DNA from: Sulfitobacter sp. 20_GPM-1509m
GTDB lineage: Bacteria; Pseudomonadota; Alphaproteobacteria; Rhodobacterales; Rhodobacteraceae
Assembly (NCBI RefSeq): GCF_000620505.1
Contig: NZ_JIBC01000006.1
Location: 248,001-312,000 of the forward strand
Direction: 5' to 3'
DNA: 64,000 nt
Position numbers and translations under genes: made by a program. Of the stretch, positions 55,424 to 64,000 are shown one piece after another. Positions within the stretch are counted from its first letter, which is position 1; each line of letters opens with the position of its first letter. The notes beneath the pieces are model-generated. The model had not been told where the DNA came from and did no database searches. It saw only the letters and a program-made list of their open reading frames with translations.

Positions 55424-56200
55424 ATGGCACGTCCGGTTGTCGGAATTATCAGCAACGCACATGTGATCGGTGACGATTACAAGGTGCATGCCGGTGGCAT
55501 GATGAACACCTCGGCCATTGCCGAGGTTTCGGGCGCGATCCCGCTTCTGGTGGCGGCGGACCCTGCACTGAACACCGCGCAAGAGCTGTTGGAAGTGTGC
55601 GACGGCTTCCTCTTCACCGGCGGGCGCCCCAACGTGCACCCCGAGGAATACGGAGAGCAGGCCACCGCGGCGCATGGCGATTTCGACCGCGCGCGTGATG
55701 CGGTGACGCTGCCGCTGATTCGCGCCTGTGTCGAACGCGGCCAGCCGTTTTTCGGCGTCTGCCGCGGCTTTCAGGAGGTCAACGTGGCGATGGGCGGAAG
55801 CCTGTACCCCGAGATCCGCGACCTGCCGGGGCGCACCAACCACCGGATGCCGCCCGACGGCACGCTGGAAGAGAAATTCGCCCTGCGCCACGAGGTCACC
55901 TTTACCGAAGGCGGGCCGTTCCACCGGTTGCTGGGCAAACAGTCCGTGATGACCAACACGCTGCACGGGCAAGGGATCAAGGCGGCAGGCAACCGCGTGG
56001 TGATTGACGGCTATGCCCCCGATGGCACGCCCGAGGCGATCTATATCGACGGTGCGCCCGGTTTCACCATGTCGGTGCAGTGGCACCCTGAATACAACGC
56101 AGGCATGGACCCGGTGTCCAAGGTGTTGTTCGGTGCCTTCGGCGAGGCCCTGCGCGATTGGGCCGCGGGCAAGGCGCGCCCGGCATTGAAAACCGCCTGA
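55424..56200 (+). CDS. Class-I glutamine amidotransferase-like hydrolase (peptidase C26, PuuD-like)
   Basis: 258 residues of the gamma-glutamyl-gamma-aminobutyrate hydrolase family. Nucleophile Cys113 in GVCRGFQEVN, with the histidine/glutamate pair in QWHPE near residue 223; FTGGRPNVHP forms the oxyanion region. Family members split gamma-glutamyl-GABA in putrescine breakdown, but no other Puu genes lie nearby, so the substrate is open. ATG 55424 with AAGGGA upstream. Confidence 0.88.
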   Translation: MARPVVGIISNAHVIGDDYKVHAGGMMNTSAIAEVSGAIPLLVAADPALNTAQELLEVCDGFLFTGGRPNVHPEEYGEQATAAHGDFDRARDAVTLPLIRACVERGQPFFGVCRGFQEVNVAMGGSLYPEIRDLPGRTNHRMPPDGTLEEKFALRHEVTFTEGGPFHRLLGKQSVMTNTLHGQGIKAAGNRVVIDGYAPDGTPEAIYIDGAPGFTMSVQWHPEYNAGMDPVSKVLFGAFGEALRDWAAGKARPALKTA

Positions 56201-56212
56201 CCCGTTGAAACA

Positions 56213-56719
56213 TCAGGCTGCGGCACTCTCCCGTGCCAACGTCCATGTCCCTGCGCGCAACGCGCGGTGAAGGGAGGTGTGCGGCCATTGGCGTGGATCG
56301 GTGACAAGGCCCGCGTGCACGGGGGCCGAGTAGATCATGTGGCGGTGCACCGCGATGTCCTCCGGATCCGCCAGCCGGTGCGCCCAGACCCCGCGCTGCC
56401 ATATCCCCTTGTCCCCGTTCCGCACCGATGCCGGATGGCGGTGGACGGGCGCGGGCAGGCCACGCGAAAACTGCGCCTTCAACAGGCCCCAGCGGCGGGA
56501 CACTTCTGCATCGCCTTCGGGCAGGGTCCAGATGGTGTGAATCGTATTGGGCAGCACCACGATATCGTCAATCTGAAAGGGATGCGCACATAGCGCGGTG
56601 CGCGTCGCATTGCGCAGGCGGTTCATTTCGCGCAGCAACAGGTCCGACCGCCTGTCTTGCAGGCGGACAGTGAAGAAAAAAATGTACGCGGGCGGCGTTT
56701 GTGGTGAAGCGTGTCGCAT
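56213..56719 (-). CDS. REP-associated tyrosine transposase relative, catalytic residues lost
   Basis: 168 residues of the Y1 transposase/RayT family: FFFTVRLQDRRSDLL, FQIDDIVVLPN, WTLPEGDAEVSRRWGLLKAQFSRGL, GIWQRGVWAHRL and WPHTSLHR are all characteristic. The HUH pair of the family (LPDHxH) reads LPNTIH, so the first histidine is Thr59 and only His61 remains. The tyrosine motif (YxHxNPV) reads MIYSAPV (128-134), with Met at the tyrosine position and a Tyr two residues later. No frameshift. It is probably inactive as a nuclease, or repurposed for nucleic-acid binding. Confidence 0.8.
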   Translation of the reverse strand: MRHASPQTPPAYIFFFTVRLQDRRSDLLLREMNRLRNATRTALCAHPFQIDDIVVLPNTIHTIWTLPEGDAEVSRRWGLLKAQFSRGLPAPVHRHPASVRNGDKGIWQRGVWAHRLADPEDIAVHRHMIYSAPVHAGLVTDPRQWPHTSLHRALRAGTWTLARESAAA

Positions 56720-56984
56720 CCTGCCAGCCTGACCCGAGCCGGGTTAAGGATTGGTGAATCCCATATATGTTTGCCTTTGACGCGCATCGCGCGCTGTGCC
56801 GCGTCCGTGTGATTGGCTGACCCGAGGTCACCGCGCATTAAAAATGCGTGCCGCCTGTGTTTTCTTTGCACTTATTGCTCTGCGCCGCAGCGTCGCTGCT
56901 TGTATCTGGGGGCGGTGCAGGCTAGTCACGATGTCGTTAACCGCCGTCAAGGCGGCGGATATGGAATCAAACGGGGGGTGCGCG

Positions 56985-58559
56985 GTGAAAATCGGAACAC
57001 CAAAGGAAATACTGAGCGGCGAACGCCGGGTGGCAATGACGCCCGACAGTGCGTTGATGCTGCAAAAGCTCGGGCATGAGTGCATTATCGAAACAGGCGC
57101 AGGCGCCGAGGCCGGCTTTGCCGATGCCGACTACAAAGCCGCAGGCGTCGAGATTGCCAAGACCGCAGCGGCCCTGTGGAAAGCGGCGGATGTCGTGGCC
57201 AAAGTGCGCGCGCCCGAAGAGGTCGAGGTGAAACGTCTGCGCGATGGCCAGACGCTGATTTCGCTGATCAACCCCGGTGCCAACGCTGATCTGCTTGAAA
57301 CCGCGGCCAAAAAGGGCAGCACCGTTGTTGCGATGGACATGGTGCCGCGCATCAGCCGTGCGCAGAAGATGGACGTGTTGTCGTCGATGGCCAACATCGC
57401 GGGCTACCGCGCGGTGATCGAGGCGGGCAACAACTTTGGTCGCTTCTTCACCGGCCAGATCACGGCGGCGGGCAAGGTGCCCCCGGCCAAGGTTCTGGTT
57501 GTGGGCGCGGGTGTCGCCGGTCTGGCGGCCGTGGGCACATCCACATCGCTGGGTGCGATCACCTATGCGTTTGACGTGCGCCCCGAAGTGGCCGAACAGA
57601 TCGAATCCATGGGCGCCGAGTTCGTCTACCTCGATTTCGAGGAAGAGCAGCAGGACGGGTCCGCCTCGGGCGGCTATGCATCCGTTTCCAGCCCCGAATT
57701 CCGCGAGGCGCAGTTGGCCAAGTTCCGCGAGCTGGCCCCTGAAATGGACATCGTCATCACCACGGCGCTGATCCCCAACCGCGAAGCACCCGAGCTGTGG
57801 ACCGAGGACATGGTGAAATCCATGAAATCGGGCTCGGTCATTGTCGACCTGGCCGCCGAGCGTGGCGGCAACTGCAAGCTGACCGTCAAGGACGAAAAGA
57901 TCGTCACGGAAAATGGCGTGACCATCATCGGTTACACCGATTTCCCCAGCCGGATGGCCACACAGGCCTCGACCCTGTTTGCGACCAACATCCGCCACAT
58001 GATGACCGATCTCACGCCCGAAAAAGACGGCGTGATCAACCACAACATGGAAGACGACGTGATCCGTGGCGCAACCGTGACCCACGCCAAGGAAGTCACC
58101 TTTCCACCACCGCCGCCCAAAGTGGCCGCCATCGCGGCAGCCCCGAAAAAGGAAGCGGTCAAGGAACTGACACCTGCCGAAAAACGCGAGGCCGAAGTGG
58201 CCGCGTTCAAGGCGCAGACCAAGAACCAGGTGACCTTGCTTGTTGTCGGTGCGGTGTTGCTGCTGGCCGTGGGCCTTGTGGCACCTGCCAGCTTCATGCA
58301 GCACTTTATCGTGTTTGTCCTGTCGGTTTTCGTGGGCTTCCAGGTGATCTGGGGCGTGGCGCACAGCCTGCACACACCGCTGATGGCGGTGACCAACGCG
58401 ATCTCTTCGATCATCATTCTGGGTGCCTTGGTGCAGATCGGGTCGGGGTCTTTCCTGGTCGTCGTTCTGGCAGCGGTTTCGGTCTTTATGACCGGGATCA
58501 ACATCTTCGGCGGCTTCCTTGTGACACGGCGTATGCTCGCCATGTTCCAGAAATCTTAA
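56985..58559 (+). CDS. pntA: NAD(P) transhydrogenase subunit alpha
   Basis: Proton-translocating transhydrogenase, domain I plus the first membrane helices. The 524 residues begin KIGTPKEILSGERRVAMTPDSA, carry the NAD loop GAGVAG (174-179), the RxGG-like ERGGNC stretch, an Ala/Pro linker (about 370-410) and four C-terminal membrane segments. GTG at 56985 matches the family start; ATG 56961 with AAGG upstream is an alternative. pntB follows 13 bp later. Confidence 0.95.
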   Translation: MKIGTPKEILSGERRVAMTPDSALMLQKLGHECIIETGAGAEAGFADADYKAAGVEIAKTAAALWKAADVVAKVRAPEEVEVKRLRDGQTLISLINPGANADLLETAAKKGSTVVAMDMVPRISRAQKMDVLSSMANIAGYRAVIEAGNNFGRFFTGQITAAGKVPPAKVLVVGAGVAGLAAVGTSTSLGAITYAFDVRPEVAEQIESMGAEFVYLDFEEEQQDGSASGGYASVSSPEFREAQLAKFRELAPEMDIVITTALIPNREAPELWTEDMVKSMKSGSVIVDLAAERGGNCKLTVKDEKIVTENGVTIIGYTDFPSRMATQASTLFATNIRHMMTDLTPEKDGVINHNMEDDVIRGATVTHAKEVTFPPPPPKVAAIAAAPKKEAVKELTPAEKREAEVAAFKAQTKNQVTLLVVGAVLLLAVGLVAPASFMQHFIVFVLSVFVGFQVIWGVAHSLHTPLMAVTNAISSIIILGALVQIGSGSFLVVVLAAVSVFMTGINIFGGFLVTRRMLAMFQKS

Positions 58560-58572
58560 AGGGGCTTAGACA

Positions 58573-60009
58573 ATGGATTTTGGATTTACGACAGCGGCCT
58601 ATGTGGTCGCGGCCATCCTCTTCATCCTCAGCCTTGGCGGTTTGTCGGGACAGGAAAGCGCCAAGCGCGCGGTGTGGTACGGCATTGCCGGCATGGCGTT
58701 GGCGGTCTTTGCCACGCTGATCGGACCGGGGGCGGGCTATTGGCTGTTGTCCCTCGTGCTGATCGCGGCTGGCGGGGCCATTGGTTACCAGCTGGCGACC
58801 AAGGTGCAGATGACGCAGATGCCCGAACTGGTCGCTGCCATGCACTCGCTGGTCGGCCTTGCGGCGGTCTTCGTGGGCTTTGTGGCGCACTTCGAGATTG
58901 GCAACGTGGCGGCGGCGATTGCTGACGGCACGGTCAAGGAACTGGGCACCTTCGGGCAGCTTATCGCCAAGAAAGAAGCGGTCGAGATCAACATTCTGCA
59001 GGTCGAGCTGTTCCTGGGCATCTTCATCGGTGCAGTGACCTTCACCGGCTCCGTGATTGCCTATGGCAAGCTGGCAGGCCGCGTGAACTCGGCGGCGACC
59101 AAGCTGCCGGGCGGGCACGTTCTGAACGCCTCGGCGGCGGGGCTCTCGCTGATCTGCCTGATCTGGTACGTCAACACGGGCGGCTTCCTGCCCTTGCTCC
59201 TGATGACGCTGGCGGCCTTGTTCATCGGCTATCACCTGATCATGGGCATCGGCGGTGCCGATATGCCCGTGGTTGTGTCGATGCTGAACAGCTATTCCGG
59301 CTGGGCGGCGGCGGCCATCGGCTTCAGCCTGGGCAATGACCTGCTGATCGTGGTCGGCGCGCTGGTCGGCTCGTCCGGTGCGATCCTGTCCTATATCATG
59401 TGCAAGGCGATGAACCGCAGCTTTGTCAGCGTGATCCTGGGCGGCTTTGGTGGCACCACCGGTCCGCAGATGGAAGTCGAAGGCGAACAGGTCGCGATCG
59501 AGGCCGACGGCGTTGCCGCGGCCCTGAACGAAGCCGACAGCATCGTCATCATCCCCGGTTACGGCATGGCCGTGGCACAGGCCCAGCAAGGCGTGGCCGA
59601 GCTGACGCGCAAGCTGCGTGCGGCGGGCAAGACCGTGCGTTTTGCCATTCACCCTGTTGCGGGGCGTCTGCCGGGGCACATGAACGTGCTGCTGGCCGAG
59701 GCCAAGGTGCCCTATGACATCGTGCTGGAGATGGACGAGATCAACGAAGACTTCCCCGATACGGACGTCGCCATCGTGATCGGTTCGAACGACATCGTGA
59801 ACCCTGCCGCACAGGACGATCCCAACAGCCCCATCGCCGGGATGCCGGTTCTGGAATGCTGGAAGGCCAAGCAGGTGTTCGTCAGCAAACGCGGTCAGGG
59901 CACCGGCTATTCGGGCATCGAGAACCCGCTGTTTTTCAAGGAAAACACGCGCATGTTCTACGGCGATGCCAAGGCGTCCATCGACAAGCTTTTGCCGATG
60001 ATCGACTGA
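58573..60009 (+). CDS. pntB: NAD(P) transhydrogenase subunit beta
   Basis: Membrane domain II and NADP-binding domain III, partner of PntA; uses the proton gradient to make NADPH from NADH. The 478 residues have about nine membrane segments, then [10 protein letters not shown], the family's modified NADP-binding loop, and [23 protein letters not shown] 58573 with AAGGGG upstream. A terminator follows. Confidence 0.96.
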   Translation: MDFGFTTAAYVVAAILFILSLGGLSGQESAKRAVWYGIAGMALAVFATLIGPGAGYWLLSLVLIAAGGAIGYQLATKVQMTQMPELVAAMHSLVGLAAVFVGFVAHFEIGNVAAAIADGTVKELGTFGQLIAKKEAVEINILQVELFLGIFIGAVTFTGSVIAYGKLAGRVNSAATKLPGGHVLNASAAGLSLICLIWYVNTGGFLPLLLMTLAALFIGYHLIMGIGGADMPVVVSMLNSYSGWAAAAIGFSLGNDLLIVVGALVGSSGAILSYIMCKAMNRSFVSVILGGFGGTTGPQMEVEGEQVAIEADGVAAALNEADSIVIIPGYGMAVAQAQQGVAELTRKLRAAGKTVRFAIHPVAGRLPGHMNVLLAEAKVPYDIVLEMDEINEDFPDTDVAIVIGSNDIVNPAAQDDPNSPIAGMPVLECWKAKQVFVSKRGQGTGYSGIENPLFFKENTRMFYGDAKASIDKLLPMID

Positions 60010-60030
60010 ACCGGCTGAAAACCAACGTGA

Positions 60031-60066
60031 AAAGGCAGGCCCCCGGTGGCCTGCCTTTTTGTTTTC
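60031..60066 (+). terminator. Rho-independent terminator after pntAB
   Basis: AAAAGGCAGGCC-CCCGGT-GGCCTGCCTTTTTGTTTT: an 8-bp perfect stem with flanking A- and T-runs, 21 bp after the pntB stop. Confidence 0.93.
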
Positions 60067-60157
60067 GCGGGGCCGGTTATGGGCCGGTATACAGTCGTAT
60101 TCTGTACAGCATTGATATTGCTACATCTTTTTGTTTCTTTTTTGTGACGGCTCCGCT

Positions 60158-61474
60158 ATGTCTCTCGGTCAGCAGACACCAACAGGGCCGTCCCTCATGC
60201 CACCAGTGAACGATCACCCCTTGCGTCATCGCCTGACCGCGGAATTGCACGCGCGTCCCTTTCCGGTGCTGAAAGCCCCTGCGATGGCGGCCTATCTGGC
60301 GATCAAGCACAGCCCCGACGACGTCGCACGTGCACGTGCCCATGACCAGTTGACCGCATTGCTGGACCACTATGGCGCGCCGCGCCCCGACGTGGGGGCG
60401 ACGCATTATTTCGGGGCCTTGGGCAACTACACGGTCAAATGGGAACAGCATACCGAATTCGTCACCTATACCGTATTCCAGACGGGGCTGAGCGAACGCG
60501 CCTTTGATCCGGCAGAGTTCGAAGTGTTTCCGCGTCACTGGTTGGATGGCATGGCGGGGGTCTGCATGACCTCGGCCTTGATCCGCATCTTGCCGCGCCC
60601 TGCGGACGATGCGCGGATCATGCCTGAGCTGGACAACTGGTTGGTGGCAGAAAGCATTGCGGTGGCCGATGTGCTGGACGGGTCCGCTGTTGTCGCATCG
60701 GATTTCCGCATTGATCCGGCAGGGCATCTGCGGTTCGCAGTCTATGCCAGTGACACGACGGGGCCGGGGCGCGTGGGGCGGATCGTGCAACGCCTGTGCG
60801 AGATCGAGACCTATAAATCCATGTCGCTGCTGGGCTTTCCCAAGACCCGCGAACTGGCCGGGCCGTTGAACACGCTGGACACCCAGCTGAACGACCTGAC
60901 CGGTGCCATGCGCAGCCCCGACGCCCGCACCGAGGAAACCCTGCACGCGCTGCTGGATGTGTCGGTGGCGCTGGAACAGCAGGGCGCGCGGTCGGCCTAT
61001 CGTTTTGCGGCCACCGGGGCCTATGCAGCGCTTGTTGCAGAACGGATCGCCGTGCTGCGCGAGGCGCGGTTCATGGGGCGCCAAAGCTTTGCCGAGTTCA
61101 TGATGCGCCGCTATGAGCCTGCGATGCGCACCGTCAAGGCGACCGAGGCACGGCTGCACGCCATGTCAGCCCGTGCCATTCGTGCGTCAGAGCTGTTGCG
61201 CACACAGGTCGACGTGGAACGCTCGGCGCAGAACCAGGCGATATTGGCCAGCATGGACCGCCGGTCGGATCTGCAATTGCGCCTGCAGCGCACGGTCGAG
61301 GGGCTGTCCGTGGTGGCGATCAGCTATTACGCGGTCTCGCTGGTGGGCTATCTTCTGTACCCGCTGGCCGCCCATTTCGAGATCAGCAAGGGCCTCCTGA
61401 CAGCCGCCGCCACCCTGCCGGTGATCGGCGCTGTTTGGCTGATGCTGCGCCGGATCAAGCGGCACGTGGAATAG
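60158..61474 (+). CDS. DUF3422 membrane protein
   Basis: About 438 residues of the DUF3422 family, found in proteobacteria without known function. The soluble part has HPLRHRLTAELHARPFP near the N-terminus, the WEQHTEFVTYT stretch and a long helical region (TEARLHAMSARAIRASELL ... SMDRRSDLQLRLQRTVEGLS), then two C-terminal membrane segments. The domain order suggests a CorA-like layout. ATG 60158 is favoured; ATG 60197 (MPPVNDHPLRH) is closer to the conserved region. Confidence 0.85.
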   Translation: MSLGQQTPTGPSLMPPVNDHPLRHRLTAELHARPFPVLKAPAMAAYLAIKHSPDDVARARAHDQLTALLDHYGAPRPDVGATHYFGALGNYTVKWEQHTEFVTYTVFQTGLSERAFDPAEFEVFPRHWLDGMAGVCMTSALIRILPRPADDARIMPELDNWLVAESIAVADVLDGSAVVASDFRIDPAGHLRFAVYASDTTGPGRVGRIVQRLCEIETYKSMSLLGFPKTRELAGPLNTLDTQLNDLTGAMRSPDARTEETLHALLDVSVALEQQGARSAYRFAATGAYAALVAERIAVLREARFMGRQSFAEFMMRRYEPAMRTVKATEARLHAMSARAIRASELLRTQVDVERSAQNQAILASMDRRSDLQLRLQRTVEGLSVVAISYYAVSLVGYLLYPLAAHFEISKGLLTAAATLPVIGAVWLMLRRIKRHVE

Positions 61475-61584
61475 GCAGCTGCGGACAATCTTGCACAACT
61501 GCGCCTAAAAACTGCGGTGAAAAGCGGAGCCCCCGGAGGCTGTGTTTAACCGGCTGGCAAAGCGGATGCGCGTAGATCCGGGGC

Positions 61585-62544
61585 ATGAGCAAGCCATGGC
61601 ATTTCCGCGAGACACAGCAGCAGGCACAGGCCAGTGGCGGCTGGATTAGGTTGCTGCATCGGCACCGGGCGGTTTTTGTGCCGCGCGGGCCGCGTTTGCT
61701 GGTCAGTTTCGACACCATGGGCGCGCATCTGGCTGCGCCGCCGCGCAAGCCATGGGCCTGGGATCTGGCGCAGGCGGCAGGCTGGTCGCATCTGGGGTTG
61801 ATGACCGGGCCGTGCAATGACTGGTATCGGCGGCGGGCGGTTTTCGATTTCTTCGACGGCTTGCGCGACAGCGGGTTTTACCGCGGGTTTCAGGACGTGG
61901 TGTTCTATGGCTGCTCAATGGGCGGCTTTGCGGCCTGCACCTTTGTTGCCAGCGCACCGGGCGCGCGGGTGGTGGCAATCAGTCCGCAGTCTACCCTAAT
62001 CGGCGCGCGCGTCCCGTTCGAGCGGCGCTATCCCCAGGGTCAGCATCGCGGCGACTGGGAGGATCCGCGCTATATGGATGCGCAAAGTTGTCTGCGGCTT
62101 GCAGGCCGCGCCGTGGTGCTGGTTGATCCCTATCACGCCGCTGACATGGCCCATGTGGCGCGTCTGCCCGACACACGGCTGACGGTGCTGCGCTGTCCGT
62201 TCATGGGCCACCGCATTCCGCATCATCTGGCGGCGCTGGGGGGCTTTGGCGGGCTGATGCGGGGGCTGTTGGAGGGGCAGGGACATGACGGCTTTGCCGC
62301 GCACCTGAGGCGGCGCAAGGGGTCGGTCAGCTATCACAAGGGGCTGGTCAAGGCGGCGCTGGCGCGCGGGCATCCGGGGCTGGCGGGGCAGGTGCTGAAC
62401 CACTACGGCAGGCTGCCTGATGCACCGCCAGTGCCGCAACTGGCGGCCCGTGTGGCCCGCCAGTTGCGCGTGACAGAAGATGCGCCGCCTCAGCGTCCGC
62501 GAATGCGCGGATCCAGCGCGTCGCGCAGGCCGTCACCCAGGTAG
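61585..62544 (+). CDS. Alpha/beta-hydrolase-like protein
   Basis: 319 residues. GCSMGGFAA (about 112-120) has the shape of a nucleophile elbow (GxSxG), followed by a core of hydrophobic strands (ARVVAISPQST, RAVVLVDPY, TRLTVLRCPFMGHRIP with a candidate histidine). No signal or membrane segment. The arginine-rich end (RPRMRGSSASRRPSPR) overlaps the convergent permease gene by 55 bp, so an earlier functional C-terminus is likely. Substrate unknown. Confidence 0.75.
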   Translation: MSKPWHFRETQQQAQASGGWIRLLHRHRAVFVPRGPRLLVSFDTMGAHLAAPPRKPWAWDLAQAAGWSHLGLMTGPCNDWYRRRAVFDFFDGLRDSGFYRGFQDVVFYGCSMGGFAACTFVASAPGARVVAISPQSTLIGARVPFERRYPQGQHRGDWEDPRYMDAQSCLRLAGRAVVLVDPYHAADMAHVARLPDTRLTVLRCPFMGHRIPHHLAALGGFGGLMRGLLEGQGHDGFAAHLRRRKGSVSYHKGLVKAALARGHPGLAGQVLNHYGRLPDAPPVPQLAARVARQLRVTEDAPPQRPRMRGSSASRRPSPR

Positions 62545-63491
62545 TTCACCGACAGAACCGTCAGCGAAATCGCGATGCCCGGCAGCAGCACACGCTCGGG
62601 GAACTGCTCCATCCGTTGCACCGCATCCGCCAGCAGCTTGCCCCACGTGGGGAAGTCCGAGGGAAAGCCGACGCCCAGGAACGACAGCGCGCTTTCGGTG
62701 ATGATCGCGGTGGCCAGACCCAGCGTCGCCGACACGGTGATCGGCGAGATCACGTTGGGCAGCAGGTGGCGGCGGATGATCTTGGAGTTCTTGGTGCCGA
62801 TGGAGCGCGCCGCCAGAATGAACTCGCGTTCCTTCAGCGCCAGAATGTCGCCGCGCACGATCCGGGCCGTCTGCATCCACGAGGTGATGCCGACCACGCC
62901 CACGATCAGGATGAACATGCCTGTCTCGGGTCCAAAGTTGGCGCGCAACGGCTGGCGGAACAGGGTCACGGCGACCAGCAACAGCGGCAGTATCGGCAGG
63001 CTTAGCACCAGATCGGTAAAGCGCATCAGCCAGAAATCGGCGCGGCGGAAGTAGCCTGCGACAACACCGACAAAGGTGCCGATGACCAGCGCCAGGATCA
63101 TCGCGGCCCAGCCAACGGCCATCGACGCGCGACCGCCCTTGATCAGGTTGGCCAGCAGGTCACGGCCCAGCTGGTCGGTGCCAAAGGGATGCGCCCAGGC
63201 GGCCTTGGCCTCGCTGTCCCAGATCAGGGTCCAGATCGGACGCATGTCCTTGGCGCGGATGTCCAGCTTTTGTGCGTCCAGCGTCCAGATATAGGGGCCG
63301 ATCAGCACGAACAGGGTGATGAAGATCAGGAAAAACCCGCCGAACATCGCGCCCTTGTGGTGCTTGAACTGGTTCCAGACGTCATACCATTGGCTGCGGG
63401 GCGGGGCGATGGGGCCCTTGTCCTGCAATGCGCCGTAGGCTTGTTCGTCAATCTCGGGGTCGGGACCGGACACGAGGGGTTGGTCAGTCAT
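62490..63491 (-). CDS. Oligopeptide/dipeptide ABC transporter permease (OppC/DppC type)
   Basis: Inner-membrane permease of a peptide-type ABC importer. The 333 residues have a long N-terminal cytosolic extension, OppC N-terminal domain, about six membrane segments, the HPFGTDQLGRDLLANLIKG signature and the EAA loop EREFILAARSIGTKNSKIIRRHLLPN. The ATG at 63491 overlaps the upstream permease by 8 bp. The substrate cannot be told from the permease. Confidence 0.93.
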   Translation of the reverse strand: MTDQPLVSGPDPEIDEQAYGALQDKGPIAPPRSQWYDVWNQFKHHKGAMFGGFFLIFITLFVLIGPYIWTLDAQKLDIRAKDMRPIWTLIWDSEAKAAWAHPFGTDQLGRDLLANLIKGGRASMAVGWAAMILALVIGTFVGVVAGYFRRADFWLMRFTDLVLSLPILPLLLVAVTLFRQPLRANFGPETGMFILIVGVVGITSWMQTARIVRGDILALKEREFILAARSIGTKNSKIIRRHLLPNVISPITVSATLGLATAIITESALSFLGVGFPSDFPTWGKLLADAVQRMEQFPERVLLPGIAISLTVLSVNYLGDGLRDALDPRIRGR

Positions 63492-64000
63492 AGCGGATCC
63501 TCGGGTCGAGCACGCCGTAGAGCACGTCGGCGATCAGGTTGAACAGAACGATCAGGATGGCAAAGATAAAGGTCAGCGTCATCACCGTCGGGATGTCATT
63601 GGCAAAGAGCGCGATCAGCAACTGGTAGCCAATGCCGTTCACGCCAAAGACGTTCTCGGTGATGATCGCCCCGCCAAAGATCGCGGGGATGCCCAGTGCG
63701 ATCACGGTGACCACCGGGATCATCGAATTGCGCAACACGTGGACCATGACCACAACGCCTTCGCGCAGGCCCTTGGCGCGGGCGGTGCGCACATAGTCCT
63801 GGCCCAGGTTGTCCAGCATGGCCGACCGCATGTAGCGGCTGATCTGCGCCGTGGTTTGCAGCGCCAGCACCATCACCGGCAGCACCATCTGCTTGAGCTG
63901 GTAGACGAACGTGTCCCAGTTGGTGACCTCGTGCACCGTGTTATAGTTCGACGGCAACCAGCCCAGCTGCACCGCAAAGATCACGATCAGCAGCGGACCG
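63484..64000 (-). CDS. Peptide-type ABC transporter permease (OppB/DppB type), C-terminal part
   Basis: The visible 172 residues are the C-terminal half of an OppB-like permease, starting inside the protein at the right edge (LLIVIFAVQLGWLPSN). It shows the EAA loop DYVRTARAKGLREGVVVMVHVLRNSMIPVV and the ending LIADVLYGVLDPRIRYD typical of OppB. Forms the pair with the downstream OppC-type gene; the N-terminus, the binding protein and probably the ATPases lie outside the window. Confidence 0.93.
   Translation of the reverse strand, partial: GPLLIVIFAVQLGWLPSNYNTVHEVTNWDTFVYQLKQMVLPVMVLALQTTAQISRYMRSAMLDNLGQDYVRTARAKGLREGVVVMVHVLRNSMIPVVTVIALGIPAIFGGAIITENVFGVNGIGYQLLIALFANDIPTVMTLTFIFAILIVLFNLIADVLYGVLDPRIRYD

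Noticed and set aside
53029-55455. 808-aa open frame antisense to malate synthase
   Set aside because: Shadow of glcB on the complementary strand; no domain recognisable and His/Gln/Arg-rich composition.
56700-56760. REP palindrome next to the RayT-like gene
   Set aside because: GACCCGAGCCGGGTT is only a short imperfect inverted repeat and is not paired with a second copy on the other side of the gene.

Overview
The window comes from a GC-rich alphaproteobacterial chromosome, almost certainly Rhodobacteraceae (Roseobacter group). The evidence is protein style throughout, DUF2484 proteins inside the murein cluster, aerobic cobaltochelatase genes cobS/cobT, an alphaproteobacterial LexA box, and two sRNA loci known from Rhodobacter sphaeroides: a CcsR 'cuckoo' RNA array with its DUF1127 gene, and an UpsM-type terminator upstream of mraZ. 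I see no insertion sequence, prophage, tRNA, rRNA or CRISPR array.

Layout. 0-4.2 kb: the 5' part of pyruvate carboxylase (minus), divergent from uvrD/pcrA, which has a perfect LexA box; then a cobalamin riboswitch leading into a 90-aa orphan protein. 4.6-5.4 kb (minus): a DUF1127 gene followed by ten tandem CCUCCUCCC-loop hairpins ending in an intrinsic terminator. 5.6-6.65 kb: the Fe-S carrier gene mrp. 6.65-7.68 kb: a 1-kb mraZ leader/control region with arrays of MraZ-type TGGGA boxes, DnaA boxes, a repeated palindrome and a strong terminator (UpsM). 7.7-29.5 kb: the division/cell-wall (dcw) cluster mraZ-rsmH-ftsL-ftsI-murE-murF-mraY-murD, an inserted HI0933-type flavoprotein and peroxiredoxin, then ftsW-murG-murC, three tiny membrane proteins, murB-ddl-ftsQ-ftsA-ftsZ. 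29.7-33.3 kb: lpxC, bamD, recN.

33.4-64 kb is mixed housekeeping: a ClC channel, DUF427, Xaa-Pro aminopeptidase, cobS-(secreted small protein)-cobT, a FAS1 protein, a J-domain protein, bolA, a thioesterase, gatB, several uncharacterised proteins, a small lytic transglycosylase, an SDR, pepN, malate synthase G, a class-I amidotransferase, a degenerate REP-associated tyrosine transposase, pntAB, DUF3422, an alpha/beta-hydrolase-like protein, and two oligopeptide-type ABC permeases running off the right edge.

The genes of 7.7-33 kb form one functional theme: lipid II precursor synthesis (MurB-F, Ddl, MraY, MurG), the septal machinery (FtsL/I/W/Q/A/Z) and outer-membrane building (LpxC, BamD). 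The least explained parts are the sRNA array, the mraZ control region, the riboswitch-driven orphan gene and the secreted protein translationally coupled between cobS and cobT.
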